This document shows, piece by piece, positions 6,206 to 8,833 of a DNA stretch of 8,833 bases. Below the pieces are notes generated by a model. That model ran no database searches and was not told the origin of the DNA. It saw only the letters and a list, made by a program, of their open reading frames with translations. The stretch lies in assembly GCA_947500275.1 (NCBI GenBank), contig CANMSW010000085.1, forward strand, positions 1-8,833, read 5' to 3'. The stretch comes from Bacteriovoracaceae bacterium (GTDB lineage Bacteria > Bdellovibrionota > UBA1018). The position numbers and the translations under genes were made by a program. Each line of letters starts with the position of its first letter. Positions within the stretch are counted from its first letter, which is position 1.

Positions 6206-7151
6206 GTCGGACGCGGGGCAATCCGAAGAACGTGAAAAAGCTGTTCCGTTTCGCTTATTGAACCGCGACGGAACGTTTAATGCGGTCCAGAGTGATATCC
6301 GTAAGCGGCGCCTGGGGGATGCCTATCATCACTTGCTTTCGGTCAGTTGGAAGCGTTTTATTTTAGTCTTAGGGTTCGGCTATTTGGTTATTAATCTCGT
6401 TTTTGCGACGCTTTATTTCTTTGCCGGTGAAGGGGCCTTAGCCGGCTTGGAAGAAGCGGTTGCGCAAGACCGGATCTCTCGCTTTGTGGAGTGCTTTTTC
6501 TTCAGCGTCCAGACTTTTGCGACGATTGGTTACGGTCGCGTGGCCCCGGTCACGATCTTTGCGAATGCTTTGGTGACGGCCGAGGCGTTTCTCGGGATGC
6601 TCAGTATTGCAATTCCCACGGGGCTCCTCTTTGCGCGGTTTTCAAAGCCGACGGCTCGGATCAAGTTCAGTTCCCGGGCCATCATCGCGTCGCACGATGG
6701 GACGCCTGCCTTTTTGTTTCGAATGGTCAATGAGCGGCTGAATCAAGTCGTGGAAGCGCAGGTCCGGGTCGTGATGGTGCGCAATGAGCAGACCTTGGAA
6801 GGGGAGTTCTACCGCCAGATTAACGACCTCGAGCTTGAACGGTCGGTGAGTCCCGCGTTTGTGCTCTCTTGGACGGTCGTGCACGAAATCAACGAGAATA
6901 GCCCGCTTTTCGGGGTGACGCCTGATATGTTGGTCGAGAGTGAGGCTGAGTTCATCATCAGTGTGACCGGCATTGACGACACGTTCGCGCAAACCATTCA
7001 CGCGCGCTGGTCGTATGTGCCGAGCGAAGTGGTTTTTGGGGGTCGTTTTGCCGATATGCTCGAGCGCCGCCCGGATGAAGGAAGAGTGGTCGTGAGTCTC
7101 AATCAGTTAGACAGCATTGAAAACGATGAAGTCTTTGAGGGCCGTGCATGA
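6195..7151 (+). CDS. Inward-rectifier potassium channel, KirBac-like
   Basis: The 318-residue product has the two-helix Kir layout. A cytoplasmic N-terminal segment with a slide-helix region (about 40-52) is followed by TM1 (about 54-77), a pore helix FFFSVQTFA (101-109), the potassium filter TIGYG (110-114) and TM2 (about 120-146). The cytoplasmic beta-rich IRK domain (about 152-305) includes RVVMVRNEQTLEGEFY and LSWTVVHEINENSPL. It should conduct potassium across the inner membrane as a tetramer. From memory of KirBac1.1, whose numbering matches without gaps, I138 lies at the rectification site, G134 and G143 at hinges and F146 at the bundle crossing. The conserved pore-helix glutamate is glutamine here (Q106) and the residue after the filter is R115. 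The start overlaps the SGNH gene and lacks a Shine-Dalgarno, suggesting translational coupling. Confidence 0.95.
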   Translation: METKSDAGQSEEREKAVPFRLLNRDGTFNAVQSDIRKRRLGDAYHHLLSVSWKRFILVLGFGYLVINLVFATLYFFAGEGALAGLEEAVAQDRISRFVECFFFSVQTFATIGYGRVAPVTIFANALVTAEAFLGMLSIAIPTGLLFARFSKPTARIKFSSRAIIASHDGTPAFLFRMVNERLNQVVEAQVRVVMVRNEQTLEGEFYRQINDLELERSVSPAFVLSWTVVHEINENSPLFGVTPDMLVESEAEFIISVTGIDDTFAQTIHARWSYVPSEVVFGGRFADMLERRPDEGRVVVSLNQLDSIENDEVFEGRA

Positions 7152-7858
7152 GTCGACAAGTGTTACTTTTTGATATCGATGGGACGCTTCTTTCGTGTGG
7201 CAAAGTTTGGATCGAAGCCTACCTGGGCGCCGTACGGGAAGCTTTCCCGGGGTGGGACCTTCCGAACGTGAACTTCGGGGGAAAAACCGATTACTGGATT
7301 GCTCGCACGTTGATCACCGCCAAGCTCGGTGACGTTGAGCCTGAAGAGCTTGAGCGCCTGTCAGGTCAAATTGTCGATCGTTATATCGCCCAAGTTACTG
7401 CCCAGCAGAACGACCGAGTTTTGAAGGAAGTCCGGGTATTGCCTGGGGTGCCGGAGCTCTTGGAGCGTCTGTCCCAGGAGAAAGACTTAAGTTTAACGGT
7501 CCTGACCGGAAACATTCGGCAAGGCGCCGAGCTGAAGCTTGCAGCCGCGGCTTTGACTCCGTTTTTTGATCTCTCGCTGGGTGCCTTTGGTTGCGACCAC
7601 TGGGAGCGCTCTCAGTTGCCCAACTTTGCCCTGGATCGAGCCATTTCGCGCCTGGGTCGCCAGGTGCAGGGCTGCGAACTCGTGATTCTGGGGGATACGG
7701 TCCACGATATGACGTGTGGACGGCATCTGGGCGTGAAGACGATCGGCGTCGGAACGGGCCACCCCGAGGGCCGGGAGGCTTTACTTGCCGAGCGTCCAGA
7801 TCATTTCTTTGAGGACTTTTCGGATGCCGAAGCGGTGCTTCGGGCTATCCGGAGCTAA
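7148..7858 (+). CDS. HAD-superfamily phosphatase (phosphoglycolate phosphatase-like)
   Basis: This encodes 236 residues in the cytoplasm. Motif I is LLFDIDGTLL, with nucleophile D9 and acid/base D11. A helical cap at about 16-90 is of the C1 type. Motif II is VLTGN with T120, and motif IV is ILGDTVHDM with D183 and D187 for magnesium. The usual motif III lysine is not obvious; R154 in the sequence HWERSQLP could take its place, as seen in some HAD subgroups. The enzyme should dephosphorylate a small phosphometabolite, but I cannot name the substrate. The ATG overlaps the Kir stop as ATGA, with GAGGG 6 bases upstream, so the two are probably co-translated. Confidence 0.9.
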   Translation: MSRQVLLFDIDGTLLSCGKVWIEAYLGAVREAFPGWDLPNVNFGGKTDYWIARTLITAKLGDVEPEELERLSGQIVDRYIAQVTAQQNDRVLKEVRVLPGVPELLERLSQEKDLSLTVLTGNIRQGAELKLAAAALTPFFDLSLGAFGCDHWERSQLPNFALDRAISRLGRQVQGCELVILGDTVHDMTCGRHLGVKTIGVGTGHPEGREALLAERPDHFFEDFSDAEAVLRAIRS

Positions 7859-7912
7859 ATTATAAGAATTGCCTCTTGCCGCGTCCCGCCACCTCGGTGC
7901 AGGAAGGGGGGT
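7859..7912 (+). promoter_or_regulatory. Leader and ribosome site of trhO
   Basis: The 54-base gap contains AT-rich TTATAAGAATT just after the HAD stop and a strong AGGAAGG at 7901-7907 ahead of the trhO ATG at 7913. The TATAAG could be a -10 element, but no good -35 lies at the right distance. No terminator is present, so read-through from the upstream genes is likely. Confidence 0.5.
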
Positions 7913-8770
7913 ATGTCACTTACACTGGCAGCACCTGCTGAGTCAGAACTCCCGTTCCTCAACGTCTCCTTCTATCGGTTCCTCGATATCGCCGAAAGCG
8001 AACTCCCGGTTTGGCGGGCCTCCTTGAAGGCTCGGACCCTTCATTTCGGACTCAAAGGGACGATTCTTCTCTCTCGGGAGGGATTGAACGGCTTTCTTTC
8101 TGGGGCACCTGAGAATCTTCGATCCTTTATGGGTGAGCTCCAGTCCGAGTACCCAGGGCTCGCGGGACTTGACGCGAAAGAGAGCTTCTCGTCCGATCAG
8201 CCGTTTCGCCGGATGCTGGTCAGGCTCAAAAAAGAGATTATCACCATGGGCGTGCCGATGATCCGCCCCAAGGACACGACGGGCCCCCGCGTTGAACCTG
8301 AAACTTTGAAGCAGTGGCTCGATGAAGGTCAGGAAGTGGTCCTGATCGATACCCGAAACGACTATGAAGTGAAGCTCGGGACATTCGAGGGTGCCGAGAT
8401 CCTGGACCTTAAAACGTTTCGTCAGTTCCCGGAGCGTCTTCAAAGTGCTCCTGAAGATTGGAAAGAGAAGCGCGTGGTCATGTTCTGTACCGGGGGCATT
8501 CGATGCGAGAAGGCCACGGCCCTGGCTCAGGATTATGGGTATAAGGATGTCTGGCAGCTCGAGGGCGGGATTCTTCGTTACTTTGAGAAAGTGGGCGGAT
8601 CTCATTGGAAGGGTGAGTGTTTTGTCTTTGATCACCGGGTCGCACTTGACCCCGAGTTAAAAGAGACAACGACGGCGCAATGCTTTGAATGTCGCGCTGT
8701 GCTTAGTCTGGAAGATCAGCGCCCAGGCGGTCATAGTTGTCAAAAAAACAACACTCAGGCGCAGACCTAG
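7913..8770 (+). CDS. trhO: tRNA uridine(34) hydroxylase TrhO (rhodanese family)
   Basis: This 285-residue protein matches TrhO (YceA), which hydroxylates uridine 34 of certain tRNAs at C5 using oxygen, the first step to 5-methoxyuridine or 5-carboxymethoxyuridine. The N-terminal domain holds GLKGTILLSREGLNGFLSG (46-64). The rhodanese domain includes VLIDTRNDYEV (143-153) and the active loop FCTGGIRCEKA (191-201) with catalytic C192 and a second C198. LEGGILRYFEKVGGSHWKGE (216-235) and FVFDHRVALDP (237-247) are signature stretches. The C-terminal tail has C257, C260 and C276; longer homologues often end with two CxxC pairs, so the second pair looks incomplete here. The start is set by AGGAAGG 5-11 bases upstream. 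The family assignment is firm. Confidence 0.95.
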   Translation: MSLTLAAPAESELPFLNVSFYRFLDIAESELPVWRASLKARTLHFGLKGTILLSREGLNGFLSGAPENLRSFMGELQSEYPGLAGLDAKESFSSDQPFRRMLVRLKKEIITMGVPMIRPKDTTGPRVEPETLKQWLDEGQEVVLIDTRNDYEVKLGTFEGAEILDLKTFRQFPERLQSAPEDWKEKRVVMFCTGGIRCEKATALAQDYGYKDVWQLEGGILRYFEKVGGSHWKGECFVFDHRVALDPELKETTTAQCFECRAVLSLEDQRPGGHSCQKNNTQAQT

Positions 8771-8833
8771 AGTTTCAGTCGATTCAGTCGTTTCGGCAGC
8801 GTGCCTTTTTGCTCGGGAGTGGTACTCTTGAGA
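8767..8833 (-). CDS. Possible C-terminal end of a convergent gene (partial)
   Basis: On the minus strand one frame reads LKSTTPEQKGTLPKRLNRLKL and stops at 8767-8769. It runs off the right edge of the window. The basic, proline-containing tail is typical of a protein end, and the stop shares the CTAG that also gives the trhO stop. Only 21 residues are visible, so no function can be assigned, and it could be chance. Confidence 0.35.
   Translation of the reverse strand, partial: LKSTTPEQKGTLPKRLNRLKL

Noticed and set aside
7943..8635. Open minus-strand frame of 230 codons
   Set aside because: It is wholly antisense to trhO, whose coding is certain; long antisense frames are common in GC-rich genes.
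1..8833. CRISPR arrays, tRNA or rRNA genes, phage or toxin-antitoxin modules
   Set aside because: I found no regularly spaced repeats, no cloverleaf-like sequence and no recognisable genes of these classes.

Overview
The window looks like ordinary chromosomal housekeeping and envelope sequence from a Gram-negative, free-living bacterium of moderately high GC content. Supporting signs are lipoprotein and secretion signals, HtpX, a KirBac-type channel and TrhO. Gene style and the mix of families (a YaaI/DUF2541-like secreted protein, a small carboxypeptidase-regulatory-like lipoprotein, a bacterial METTL21-like methyltransferase) would fit the Bdellovibrionota or another former deltaproteobacterial lineage. 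That placement is inference and not proven by any single marker.

Layout. Bases 1-258 hold no convincing gene but contain a 126-base imperfect palindrome (94-219) flanked by two direct copies of a GGGGACGGAGCAC-bearing motif; it resembles a REP or MITE-type element. Next is a minus-strand predicted zinc metalloprotease (DUF2268/YjaZ-like, 259-1113), divergent from htpX (1295-2197). A clean bidirectional terminator (2238-2277) separates htpX from a convergent minus-strand secreted protein (2296-2760). A second divergent gap leads to DNA polymerase IV (dinB, TTG start at 2986) and a small lipoprotein (4221-4622). The lipoprotein converges almost stop-to-stop on a minus-strand METTL21-like methyltransferase (4624-5370).

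The right half reads as one plus-strand transcription unit. An exported SGNH hydrolase (5444-6205) overlaps a KirBac-like potassium channel (6195-7151) by 11 bases. The channel overlaps a HAD phosphatase (7148-7858) by 4 bases. The tRNA hydroxylase trhO (7913-8770) follows after 54 bases. The last 67 bases may carry the end of a convergent minus-strand gene whose stop shares a CTAG with the trhO stop.

How the genes work together. The two proteases, HtpX and the DUF2268 protein, share a divergent control region, and HtpX is a known membrane-protein quality-control enzyme. SGNH, Kir and HAD are probably co-transcribed and the first pair may be translationally coupled, but no shared pathway is evident. 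I do not see a clear new defence, mobile or biosynthetic system. The most notable items are the palindromic repeat, the pore substitutions in the Kir channel and the compact gene junctions.
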